64,000 bases of DNA. Origin: Arthrobacter sp. MYb229 (GTDB lineage: Bacteria; Actinomycetota; Actinomycetes; Actinomycetales; Micrococcaceae). A program made the translations under genes and the position numbers. The notes beneath the pieces are model-generated. The model was given only the letters and a program-made list of their open reading frames with translations. It did not search any database and was not told the origin of the DNA. The stretch spans positions 62,001 to 126,000 of the forward strand of contig NZ_PCPS01000003.1 in the NCBI RefSeq assembly GCF_002975405.1, written 5' to 3'. Positions 34,978 through 42,483 of this stretch are shown here, one piece after another (the stretch's first letter is position 1; each line of letters begins with the position of its first letter).

Positions 34978-35634
34978 CTAGGCCTTGATTAGTTCTACCG
35001 GCACCTTGGCCTGCAGTTCCTCGAAGCTGAGTCCATGGCTGGAGCGCACGAAGACCTTTGAATCGAGCAGTTCGAAGATCGCCACCTCGGTGTAGATCCG
35101 CGAGACGCAGCCCAATCCGGTCACCGGGTAGGACAGCGCTTCGACAAGCTTTGATTCACCGGTCTTGGTGAACAGGCTCATCATCACCCAGGTCTGCTTC
35201 GCGCCGATGGCCAGATCCATGGCTCCGCCGACGGCAGGAATCGCGCCTTCTGCCCCGGTGTGCCAATTGGCCAGGTCTCCGGCACCGGATACCTGGAAAG
35301 CTCCGAGTACGCAGACATCCAGGTGCCCGCCGCGCATCATGGCGAAGGAATCGGCATGGTGGAAGAAGGAGGCCCCGGGAAGTTCGGTCACCGGGATCTT
35401 GCCGGCGTTGATCAGGTCCTCGTCAACGTCCTCTCCGGTGGCCACCGGCCCCATGCCCAGCATGCCGTTTTCGGTGTGCAGGGTAACTCCCTGTTCACCG
35501 GTCAGGAAGTTGGACACGTTGGTCGGCTGGCCGATGCCGAGGTTGACGAAGGCACCGGCAGGAATGTCTGCGGCGACGCGCTGGGCCATTTCGTCCCGGC
35601 TCAGTTTTTCTTCGGTGCTGGAGTAGTTGCTCAT
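34978..35634 (-). CDS. pcaJ: 3-oxoadipate CoA-transferase subunit B
   Basis: The 218-residue beta subunit carries the catalytic glutamate E55 in LHTENGMLGMGP, which forms the glutamyl-CoA intermediate. The NLGIGQPT and GAFQVSGAGDLANW segments are conserved in class I CoA-transferases. With PcaI it moves CoA from succinyl-CoA to 3-oxoadipate. Similar subunits act on acetoacetate, but location next to pcaF supports 3-oxoadipate. Its ATG shares one base with the pcaI stop (TAATG), with GGAGG upstream. Confidence 0.92.
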   Translation of the reverse strand: MSNYSSTEEKLSRDEMAQRVAADIPAGAFVNLGIGQPTNVSNFLTGEQGVTLHTENGMLGMGPVATGEDVDEDLINAGKIPVTELPGASFFHHADSFAMMRGGHLDVCVLGAFQVSGAGDLANWHTGAEGAIPAVGGAMDLAIGAKQTWVMMSLFTKTGESKLVEALSYPVTGLGCVSRIYTEVAIFELLDSKVFVRSSHGLSFEELQAKVPVELIKA

Positions 35635-36305
35635 TACTTAGTTCCTCCAAGTGCCACGACGGTATCCACGTAGATGCCCGGGGTGATGACGTTCTCCGGG
35701 TCAAGGCCGCCAGCTTGGACAACCTCATCCACCTGCACGATGGCCTGCTTGGCCGCGGTGGCCATGATTGGGCCGAAGTTCCGGGCGGTCTTGCGGTACA
35801 CCAGGTTGCCCAGCGTGTCGGCCTTCAGCGCCTTGATCAATGCGAAATCCGCGTTGATCGGGGTTTCCAGGACATAGCCCTTGCCGTCGATGACGCGGGT
35901 TTCCTTGCCTTCTGCCAGCAGCGTGCCGTAGCCGGTCGGGGTGAAGAAGCCGCCGATCCCGGCGCCTGCGGCGCGGATGCGCTCGGCCAGGTTGCCCTGC
36001 GGAACGAGTTCGAGCTCGATCTCGCCGGCCCGGTAGGCCTCGTCGAAGTGCCAGGAGTCGGACTGGCGCGGGAAGGAACAGATGATCTTCTTGACTCGGC
36101 GTTCCTTGATCAGCAGCGCGAGCCCGGCATCGGCCTGGCCCGCGTTGTTGTTGACCACGGTCAGCTCGTTGGCGCCGCACTCCATGAGCGCGTCGATCAG
36201 TTCCATCGGCTGGCCGGCGTTGCCGAAGCCGCCGATCAGGACGGTTGAGCCGTCCTTAATTTCGGCGACGGCGTCGGCCGCCGAGGTGGCAATGCGTGGT
36301 GCCAT
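35634..36305 (-). CDS. pcaI: 3-oxoadipate CoA-transferase subunit A
   Basis: The 223-residue alpha subunit has the CoA-binding segments STVLIGGFGNAGQPMELID, GTLAERIRAAG-like NLAERIRAAGAGIGGFFTPTG and LVYRKTARNFGPIMA. The start MAPRIATSA at 36305 has GAAAGG upstream; an in-frame ATG at 36407 lies inside pcaF and is rejected. It is 41 bases after pcaF and directly coupled to pcaJ. Confidence 0.93.
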   Translation of the reverse strand: MAPRIATSAADAVAEIKDGSTVLIGGFGNAGQPMELIDALMECGANELTVVNNNAGQADAGLALLIKERRVKKIICSFPRQSDSWHFDEAYRAGEIELELVPQGNLAERIRAAGAGIGGFFTPTGYGTLLAEGKETRVIDGKGYVLETPINADFALIKALKADTLGNLVYRKTARNFGPIMATAAKQAIVQVDEVVQAGGLDPENVITPGIYVDTVVALGGTK

Positions 36306-36346
36306 AATTCTGCCTTTCTCGAAGTTTCCAGACCCAAGCAGCGGAA

Positions 36347-37558
36347 CTACTTGGTTGCGTTTTCGTTCTCGACGACTACCGCCAGGCCCTGGCCGACACC
36401 GATGCAAATCGCTGCCACACCGTAGCGCTCACCGGATTCCGCCAGGCGGCGGGCCACGGTGCCCAGGATGCGCAGGCCCGAGGCGCCCAATGGGTGGCCG
36501 ATGGAGATGGCGCCGCCCCAGGCATTGACGATGGTTGGGTCGATATCCCAGGCGCGGATGCAGGCAAGGGACTGCGCCGCGAAGGCTTCGTTCAGCTCGA
36601 CGGCGGCGATATCCGACCATTTCAGCCCGGCCTTGGACAGGGCCTTGTTCGCGGCCTCGACCGGCGCGAAGCCGAAGAACTGCGGATCCAGCGCGGAGGC
36701 GCCGTTGGACACGATGCGGGCCAGCGGGGCGGCGCCGAGCAACTCGCCGCCACGCGCCGAGCCGATGAAGGCAGCCGAGGCACCGTCGTTCATCGGCGAG
36801 GCGTTGCCGGCGGTGACCGTGGCGTTCTCGCCGGTGCGGAAGACGGTGCGCAGCTTGGCCAGGGTTTCGGCGGTGGAATCCGCGCGAATGGTTTCATCCC
36901 GGGTGAACTCGGTGCCGCGCTTGTTCGCCGGCGGCACCGGGACCACCAGATTGTCGTACTTGCCCGCGTCCCAGGCCGCTGCCGCCTGCTGGTGCGAAAG
37001 TGCGGAGAATTCGTCCTGATCCTCGCGGGTGATGCTGTGCTTTTCGCGCAGCTGCTCGGTGGCCTCGCCCAGCGAGACGGTCCATTGTCCCGGCATGGCC
37101 GGGTTGACCAGGCGCCAGCCCAGGGTGGTGTTCGCCAGCTCGAGATTGCTCATCGGGAAGGGGCGCTCGGTCTTCGGCAGCACCCATGGGGCGCGGCTCA
37201 TCGATTCGACTCCGCCGAGCAGTACCAGGTCCGCATCGCCGGTAGCGATCTGGCGGGATGCCGCGATCGAGGCATCCAGCGAGGAGCCGCACAGGCGGTT
37301 CATCGTGGTGCCCGGCAGCGAGGTTGGCAGCCCGGCGAGCAGGGTGGCCATGCGGGCCACGTTGCGGTTTTCCTCGCCGGCGCCGTTCGCGTTGCCGAAG
37401 ATGGACTCGTCGATGTCTGCAACATCCAGCTTGGGAGCACGGGCTACCAGCTCGCGCACTACGTGCGCCGCGAGGTCGTCCGGACGGTGGGAGGCAAGGG
37501 CTCCGCCGATTTTGCCGAACGGGGTACGGATTGCGTCGTATAGGTAGGCCTGCTGCAT
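36347..37558 (-). CDS. pcaF: 3-oxoadipyl-CoA thiolase
   Basis: The 403-residue thiolase has the acyl-accepting cysteine C90 in TTMNRLCGSSLDASI, the catalytic histidine in SIGHPLGASG and the second cysteine in AICIGVGQG. It splits 3-oxoadipyl-CoA into succinyl-CoA and acetyl-CoA, the last step of the beta-ketoadipate pathway. The start MQQAYLYDAIRTPFG at 37558 is favoured by the family N-terminus; the ATG at 37591 lies in the operator. It heads pcaFIJ. Confidence 0.94.
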   Translation of the reverse strand: MQQAYLYDAIRTPFGKIGGALASHRPDDLAAHVVRELVARAPKLDVADIDESIFGNANGAGEENRNVARMATLLAGLPTSLPGTTMNRLCGSSLDASIAASRQIATGDADLVLLGGVESMSRAPWVLPKTERPFPMSNLELANTTLGWRLVNPAMPGQWTVSLGEATEQLREKHSITREDQDEFSALSHQQAAAAWDAGKYDNLVVPVPPANKRGTEFTRDETIRADSTAETLAKLRTVFRTGENATVTAGNASPMNDGASAAFIGSARGGELLGAAPLARIVSNGASALDPQFFGFAPVEAANKALSKAGLKWSDIAAVELNEAFAAQSLACIRAWDIDPTIVNAWGGAISIGHPLGASGLRILGTVARRLAESGERYGVAAICIGVGQGLAVVVENENATK

Positions 37559-37585
37559 GTATCCACTGCTCCATCGCTGCGTATT

Positions 37586-37619
37586 GTTCACATTGTGAAC
37601 TTCTGTTCGTAGTATGAAC
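37586..37619. promoter_or_regulatory. Tandem IclR-type operators before pcaF
   Basis: A perfect palindrome GTTCAC-ATT-GTGAAC at 37586-37600 is followed by an imperfect copy, GTTCGT-AGT-ATGAAC, at 37605-37619. Centres are 19 bases apart, about two helical turns, and the sites lie 28-61 bases upstream of the pcaF start. This is the expected layout for a PcaR-type IclR dimer-of-dimers. Confidence 0.7.
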
Positions 37620-37681
37620 TTTAGCAGTTGGCGAGCGTAGCTTCAAGGCTTCTTCACTTTGCAAAACTGCCGGTACGTGAC

Positions 37682-37714
37682 AAAAATGCCCTAATCGAGC
37701 GAGGCGATTAGGGC
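37682..37714 (-). terminator. Terminator of the DUF6318-like lipoprotein gene
   Basis: GCCCTAATCG (37688-37697) pairs perfectly with CGATTAGGGC (37705-37714), and the minus-strand transcript continues into ATTTTTG. It lies 19 bases past the lipoprotein stop. Confidence 0.88.
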
Positions 37715-37733
37715 ACCATGGGATCCAAGTCTT

Positions 37734-38438
37734 TCACTGCGCGTTGACCATCACATCCAACGGCTGCCAGCCAGTTGAATCGACGAATTCCGGATCCGAA
37801 GCAACCAAACTGCAGATGGATCCGATGAATTCTCCGTCTTGATCGTAGGCAACCTCGTCCCAGTTCGAATCGACTTCATCGCATGAGACTGGTTCAATCC
37901 TTCTTGTTGTTTTGCCATCAGAGTCAATCACTTCGCCGGCGGCTCGCTCCAATTTGAGAATCGCCATGGCGACTTGCTCGGCCCCGTCTTCTTCGCCGAA
38001 TTGGTCCGTAACACCTGAAACTTCTACAACAGAGAATTCACCGCCTTCGATGCGACCACCCGAAGCATAGGCATCATCGACCTGGACAGCTAGCTTCTCG
38101 CAAAGAATGCAATCCTGAGCAGAGAATTCCCTGAAGGGCTCGGTGTCTCCAGTTGCAACAGCGTAGTTCCGCAACTCAACCCAGTAGTTGGCTGCAGCCC
38201 CCAACCCCTTGTCGGTATTCTCAGCAAGCGCAGCAGGCTTTACTGGCTTCGCCGGCTGCGCAGGGGGCGATTCCAGGTGATCAGCTGGGATAGTCGATGA
38301 CTCAGAAGTTGGCTGCTTCGACAATTCAGCCGAGGATTGGGCTTCGGTATCGCTTGATGCACTATCGCAACCACTCAGAGCTAGTGCCCCGACCATCGCG
38401 AGCGCCACTACGGTCTGCGCATTTTTCTGACCCAACAT
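37734..38438 (-). CDS. Secreted lipoprotein, DUF6318-like
   Basis: The 234-residue protein has a lipoprotein signal peptide with lipobox ALSGC (C24), a serine/proline-rich linker (residues 25-75), and a folded domain starting at GAAANYWVELRNYAVATGDTEP. That domain has a CxxC pair in DCILCEKL and more cysteines near the C-terminus. This resembles the DUF6318 lipoproteins found in several copies in Arthrobacter-like genomes. The function is unknown. It interrupts the aromatic-degradation genes, sitting between pcaF and the second IclR gene. Confidence 0.8.
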   Translation of the reverse strand: MLGQKNAQTVVALAMVGALALSGCDSASSDTEAQSSAELSKQPTSESSTIPADHLESPPAQPAKPVKPAALAENTDKGLGAAANYWVELRNYAVATGDTEPFREFSAQDCILCEKLAVQVDDAYASGGRIEGGEFSVVEVSGVTDQFGEEDGAEQVAMAILKLERAAGEVIDSDGKTTRRIEPVSCDEVDSNWDEVAYDQDGEFIGSICSLVASDPEFVDSTGWQPLDVMVNAQ

Positions 38439-38513
38439 TCCCCTGCTATCGCTGTAGATTCTCTCAATGAAAAGAATCTATCCCCCTAAATGATTAAAAT
38501 CGACGAATGAATA

Positions 38514-38530
38514 GTGAACAGTTAGTTCAC
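38514..38530. promoter_or_regulatory. Inverted repeat GTGAAC-N5-GTTCAC
   Basis: GTGAAC (38514-38519) and GTTCAC (38525-38530) flank AGTTA. The half-site sequence is the same as in the pcaF operator but in the opposite order. It lies 85 bases before the second IclR gene and 76 bases before the divergent lipoprotein gene. Confidence 0.45.
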
Positions 38531-38614
38531 CCGAAATTCAGGGAGAATGCTTGATCAACGAGCTGGAACACCAAGCAATCGGATTCAGCGATTCTGCTGG
38601 AATAGAGTAGAGCC

Positions 38615-39361
38615 ATGGCCAATTCGCCCAGCGGGGATTCAATGTTGGACCGCCTGGTGCGGATCCTCGATTCCTTTGACACGCAAAATCCAACACTGAC
38701 CGTCAATGCGCTGGCCCGCCGGGCGGACGTGCCCAGGGCAACCACCTACCGGTTGCTGGAAAATATGATCTCCCACGGCCTCCTGGCCCGCGAGCCTGAT
38801 GGCCAGGTACGCCTGGGGCTGCGGCTCTGGGAGCTGGCCAACCGCAGCGCTTCCACGCTGACGCTGCGCCAAGCGGCCCTGCCCTTCATGGAGGACATCA
38901 ACCAGCTGGTGGGCCAGAATACTCAGCTGGCGGTGCTGCACGAGGATGACGTATTGGTTATCGAGCGGCTCTCCCGACCCGGCTCCGTGGTCAACCAGGC
39001 CAATGTGGCCGGGCGGATGCCGGTGCATCTGACCTCCATGGGCATGGCATTGCTGGCCTACTCCCCCGCGAGCGTACTGGAGGGCTATCTCGAACGCCAT
39101 GCAGAGGCCATGCTCTCCCGGCACCCGAAGCTGCGCCACGAGCTGGCGGAGATCCGACGCAATGGGTTCGCGACCTTCGACGGGTTCATCGACCCGGAGT
39201 CCACCGGCGCCGCCGCACCGATCCTCGATAACCATGGCCACGCGCTGGCCGTGCTGTCCGTGGTGGTTCCGCGGGGTTCCGATCTGCTACCTTCGGCCGT
39301 CATGGCGCTGCGGACCGCGGCCCGTGGCATTTCCCGCGCCTTGGGGCCAGGGGCAGAATAA
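38615..39361 (+). CDS. IclR family regulator beside pobA
   Basis: The 248-residue protein has a winged helix (LARRADVPRATTYRLLENMISHG) and an effector domain (LVGQNTQLAVLHEDDVLVIERLS, NVAGRMPVHLTSMGMALLAY). It lies directly upstream of and in the same direction as pobA, suggesting that it controls pobA and perhaps the pcaHGBDC genes, in the manner of PobR. The effector (4-hydroxybenzoate or protocatechuate) is inferred. The ribosome site is weak. Confidence 0.9.
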   Translation: MANSPSGDSMLDRLVRILDSFDTQNPTLTVNALARRADVPRATTYRLLENMISHGLLAREPDGQVRLGLRLWELANRSASTLTLRQAALPFMEDINQLVGQNTQLAVLHEDDVLVIERLSRPGSVVNQANVAGRMPVHLTSMGMALLAYSPASVLEGYLERHAEAMLSRHPKLRHELAEIRRNGFATFDGFIDPESTGAAAPILDNHGHALAVLSVVVPRGSDLLPSAVMALRTAARGISRALGPGAE

Positions 39362-39672
39362 CTCGCGGACCAAAGTTGGCGAATACACGCACCGCCAACC
39401 CGGGTTTCTACGACCCCACCCTAAGCCAGCTCGGCGTTGCGCGCTATTGGCGGCCCGACAGTCCGACCGAGGCGCAAAGCCGTTCGTGGCAATCTCGAAA
39501 TGAGAAGGCGTAACCAAAGACCAAGTTTTCTCGTTCAATGAGACATCGAGTGCCGGCGCGACGGACTCCACCGCATCCTTGAGGAAGTTCCATCTCCTCG
39601 ACCGCGCGCAGGAATTCCGGCAACGCCGCCGAAATTCGATGCGGATGGTCCCGCACAGATAGGCAGGTTCCC
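39362..39672. promoter_or_regulatory. pobA upstream region with repeated TCTC-GAGA sites
   Basis: No gene is evident in these 311 bases. GTTGGCG and CGCCAAC (39375-39399) form a spaced inverted repeat just after the IclR gene. Two related inverted repeats follow: TCTC-GAAAT-GAGA at 39493-39505 and TCTC-GTTCAAT-GAGA at 39529-39543, centres 37 bases apart. These are candidate binding sites for the adjacent IclR regulator. AGGCAGG precedes the pobA ATG. Confidence 0.5.
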
Positions 39673-40869
39673 ATGGTTCAGAGTCCACGGATCATCAAGA
39701 CCAAGGTCGGCATTATCGGCGGCGGCCCCGCAGGCCTGATGCTCTCGCATCTGCTTTCGAAGTCGGGCATCGACAACCTCGTCGTGGAAATGCGCGACCA
39801 CGAGACGATCCGCAACACCCACCGCGCCGGCATCCTCGAAGCCCAGGCGGTCAAGATGCTCACCGACTCCGGTGTTGAGGGCCGCGTGCTCACCGAAGGC
39901 GATGAACACGCCGGCATCGACCTGCGTTTCAACGGCGCATCGCACCCGCTGGACTTCCGCGATCTGGTCGACGCGACGGTCACCCTCTACGCGCAGAACG
40001 AGGTCTTCGTGGATCTCGCCGCGGCCCGCCAGCGCGATGCCGGGGATGTGCGCTATTCCTGCGAGGTCACCGAGATCCTGGACATGGAGGCCTCCACCCC
40101 GAAGTTCCGCTTCACCGACGCGGAAGGCAACCTCTTCGAGGTGCACGCCGAGGTGATCGTCGGGGCCGACGGGTCACGGTCCTTCGCACGCCGCCAGATG
40201 CCGGAAACTCTGCGCAAGGATTTTAAGGTCACCTACCCCTTCGCCTGGTTCGGCATCCTCGCCAAGGCGCCAAAGTCCTCACCGGAATTGATCTACGCGA
40301 ACTCCCCGCACGGCTTCGCGCTGATCTCCCAGCGCAGCGACACCGTGCAGCGCATGTATTTCCAGTGCGACCCGAATGAAGACGTGAACGCCTGGAGCGA
40401 TGACCGGATCTGGTCCGAACTGCAGCGCCGCGTTGCTGGCCCGGACAACTTCCAGCTGCAGACCGGGGAAATCTTCGATAAGACCGTGCTCGGCTTCCGC
40501 TCCTTTGTGCGCGAGCCGCTCTCCCACGGCCGGATGTTCCTGATCGGCGATGCCGGGCACACCGTTCCGCCCACCGGGGCCAAGGGCCTGAACCTCGCCT
40601 TTGCCGATGTGAAGGTGCTCTTCGAAGCGCTGGATTCCTACTTCTCCAGCGGCAGCGACAAGCTGCTGGGCGGCTATTCGGAGCTGGCCCTCAAGCGGGT
40701 CTGGAAGGCACAGAATTTCTCCTACTGGATGACCTCGATGCTGCACACCCCTGTTGGTGCCGATCCGTTCATGGCCCGGCGCGCCCTCGGCGAGCTGGAT
40801 ACCGTGACCTCCTCGCGCTATGGCATGCAGTACCTGGCCGAGTCCTATACCGGCTGGCCGCACGCCTAG
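39673..40869 (+). CDS. pobA: 4-hydroxybenzoate 3-monooxygenase
   Basis: The 398-residue FAD enzyme turns 4-hydroxybenzoate into protocatechuate using NAD(P)H and oxygen. The FAD motif GGGPAGLMLSH starts at residue 16; the DG motif VGADGSRSFARRQMP and the second FAD motif FLIGDAGHTVPPTGAKGLN are present. The length equals the family norm. It is the first gene of pobA-pcaHGBDC. The gap to pcaH is 58 bases. Confidence 0.96.
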   Translation: MVQSPRIIKTKVGIIGGGPAGLMLSHLLSKSGIDNLVVEMRDHETIRNTHRAGILEAQAVKMLTDSGVEGRVLTEGDEHAGIDLRFNGASHPLDFRDLVDATVTLYAQNEVFVDLAAARQRDAGDVRYSCEVTEILDMEASTPKFRFTDAEGNLFEVHAEVIVGADGSRSFARRQMPETLRKDFKVTYPFAWFGILAKAPKSSPELIYANSPHGFALISQRSDTVQRMYFQCDPNEDVNAWSDDRIWSELQRRVAGPDNFQLQTGEIFDKTVLGFRSFVREPLSHGRMFLIGDAGHTVPPTGAKGLNLAFADVKVLFEALDSYFSSGSDKLLGGYSELALKRVWKAQNFSYWMTSMLHTPVGADPFMARRALGELDTVTSSRYGMQYLAESYTGWPHA

Positions 40870-40927
40870 CCTTCACCCCAGCCTTTTCTCCACCACACCC
40901 GTACGCCCCCTTCGAAAGGAGCACGCA

Positions 40928-41761
40928 GTGAGCACCGAAACCACAGCTAACGAGACGTTCAACGATTCGCACGTGCTGGACCCCGCAGCCACGACGCTCT
41001 CGCAAGAATCCATCAGCCAGGAAATCACCGACATCCACGCCGCCTACCGCCAGTCGGTGGTCGAGGGCAAGAAGGCCGAGACGCAGCCGCGCATCGACTT
41101 CGCGCCCTACCGCTCCTCGCTGCTGCGCCACCCCACGAAGAACCTGCACCACGTGGATCCCGAAACCATCGAGCTGCACTCCCCGGCCTTCGGCGAGCGC
41201 GACGTGCACGCCCTGGAATCGGATCTGACCATCCAGCACAACGGCGAGCCGATCGGCGAGCGCATCGTGGTCGCCGGGCGCGTGCTCGACGGCGACGGCC
41301 GCCCGGTCGCCGGGCAGCTCGTGGAAATCTGGCAAGCCAACGCCGCCGGACGCTACATCCACAAGCGCGACCAGCACCCGGCCCCGATCGACCCGAACTT
41401 CACCGGCGTGGGCCGCGCCATCACCGGCCCCAACGGCGAGTACTCCTTCACCACCATCAAGCCGGCACCCTACCCATGGAAGAACCATCACAACGCCTGG
41501 CGTCCGGCGCATATCCACTTCTCGCTCTTCGGCACCGATTTCACGCAGCGCATGATCACCCAGATGTACTTCCCGGGCGATCCGCTGTTCAGCCTGGACC
41601 CGATCTACCAGGCCATCACGGACCAGGATGCCCGCGACCGCTTGGTCGCCAGCTACGACCACTCGATCACCAGCCATGAATGGGCCACCGGCTACAACTG
41701 GGACATCGTGCTCACCGGGTCCAACCGGACCTGGATGGAAGACGAAGAGGGAGAGAACTAA
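40928..41761 (+). CDS. pcaH: Protocatechuate 3,4-dioxygenase beta subunit
   Basis: The 277-residue subunit carries the non-haem iron site. By spacing against Pseudomonas PcaH the ligands are Y143 (GRYIHKRD), Y182 (PYPWKNHH), H195 and H197 (WRPAHIHFS). It opens the protocatechuate ring between the hydroxyls, forming 3-carboxy-cis,cis-muconate. The start is GTG at 40928 with AAAGGAG seven bases upstream. The stop is immediately followed by pcaG. Confidence 0.95.
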   Translation: MSTETTANETFNDSHVLDPAATTLSQESISQEITDIHAAYRQSVVEGKKAETQPRIDFAPYRSSLLRHPTKNLHHVDPETIELHSPAFGERDVHALESDLTIQHNGEPIGERIVVAGRVLDGDGRPVAGQLVEIWQANAAGRYIHKRDQHPAPIDPNFTGVGRAITGPNGEYSFTTIKPAPYPWKNHHNAWRPAHIHFSLFGTDFTQRMITQMYFPGDPLFSLDPIYQAITDQDARDRLVASYDHSITSHEWATGYNWDIVLTGSNRTWMEDEEGEN

Positions 41762-42355
41762 ATGCCTCAGGCAGCAAACACCCAGGCCCCTGCGCTGAAG
41801 CTGGCCCCCACCCCGGGACAGACCATCGGCCCGTTCTACGGCTACGCGATGCCCTTCGACAAGGACAACGAGCTGGTCAACCAGGCCAACCCGAACTCCG
41901 TCCGCTTGCACGGGGTCATCACCGACGGCAAGGGCGAGGCCATCCCGGACGCACTGCTGGAAATCTGGCAGGCAGATGAGCACGGAATCGTGGTCTCCAA
42001 GGACGGCTCGCTGGTCCGTGACGGCTACACCTTCACCGGGTGGGGCCGCACGGCGGTGGACAATGTCGGGCACTACACCTTCACCACGCTGAACCCGGGT
42101 GCCACCGAGGCGGGCAAGGCGCCGTTCATCATGCTCACCGTTTTCGCCCGCGGCCTGCTGAACCGGTTGTTCACCCGCATTTACCTGCCCGAGGACACCG
42201 CGGCGCTGGCCAGCGATCCGTTGCTCGCCGCGCTGGATGACGAACAGCGCCGAACGCTGATCGCAACCCGCGAAGAAGATGGTTCGTTACGCTTTGATAT
42301 TCGCCTGCAAGGAGATCTGGAAACGGTGTTCCTCTCCTACCCACGCGGGAGTTAA
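41762..42355 (+). CDS. pcaG: Protocatechuate 3,4-dioxygenase alpha subunit
   Basis: The 197-residue subunit pairs with PcaH to form the dioxygenase. LAPTPGQTIGPFYGYAMPF, PDALLEIWQADEHG and the C-terminal FLSYPRG are typical; it has no complete iron site of its own, as expected. Its ATG follows the pcaH stop directly, with GGAG upstream inside pcaH. A long hairpin follows the stop. Confidence 0.94.
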   Translation: MPQAANTQAPALKLAPTPGQTIGPFYGYAMPFDKDNELVNQANPNSVRLHGVITDGKGEAIPDALLEIWQADEHGIVVSKDGSLVRDGYTFTGWGRTAVDNVGHYTFTTLNPGATEAGKAPFIMLTVFARGLLNRLFTRIYLPEDTAALASDPLLAALDDEQRRTLIATREEDGSLRFDIRLQGDLETVFLSYPRGS

Positions 42356-42369
42356 GCCCCGCCGCACGG

Positions 42370-42424
42370 CCCCGTTGGAGCGCACCTGCAACCGTAGAAA
42401 TTCGGTGCAGGTGCGCCGACGGGG
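42370..42424. repeat. Long hairpin inside the pca operon
   Basis: GCGCACCTGCA (42380-42390) pairs perfectly with TGCAGGTGCGC (42406-42416), and CCCCGT with ACGGGG extends the stem outside. It lies between pcaG and pcaB, with no T run on the plus strand. It may stabilise the upstream pcaHG message or reduce read-through to pcaB. Confidence 0.6.
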
Positions 42425-42483
42425 ATTTGCCCGTTGCCGGGCACTAACATTTGAACCACATGGATAATGAATTGAGGGACCCT

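Noticed and set aside
36494-37543. A 349-codon plus-strand open frame opposite pcaF
   Set aside because: Glycine/arginine-rich shadow; the minus strand carries a complete thiolase with both catalytic cysteines.
39287-39688. A 133-codon minus-strand frame between the IclR gene and pobA
   Set aside because: No motif or ribosome site, and it overlaps the end of the IclR gene and the pobA leader repeats.
40769-42073. A 434-codon minus-strand open frame across pobA-pcaHG
   Set aside because: The plus strand encodes pcaH and pcaG with complete iron ligands. The antisense translation is valine/glycine-rich and matches nothing.
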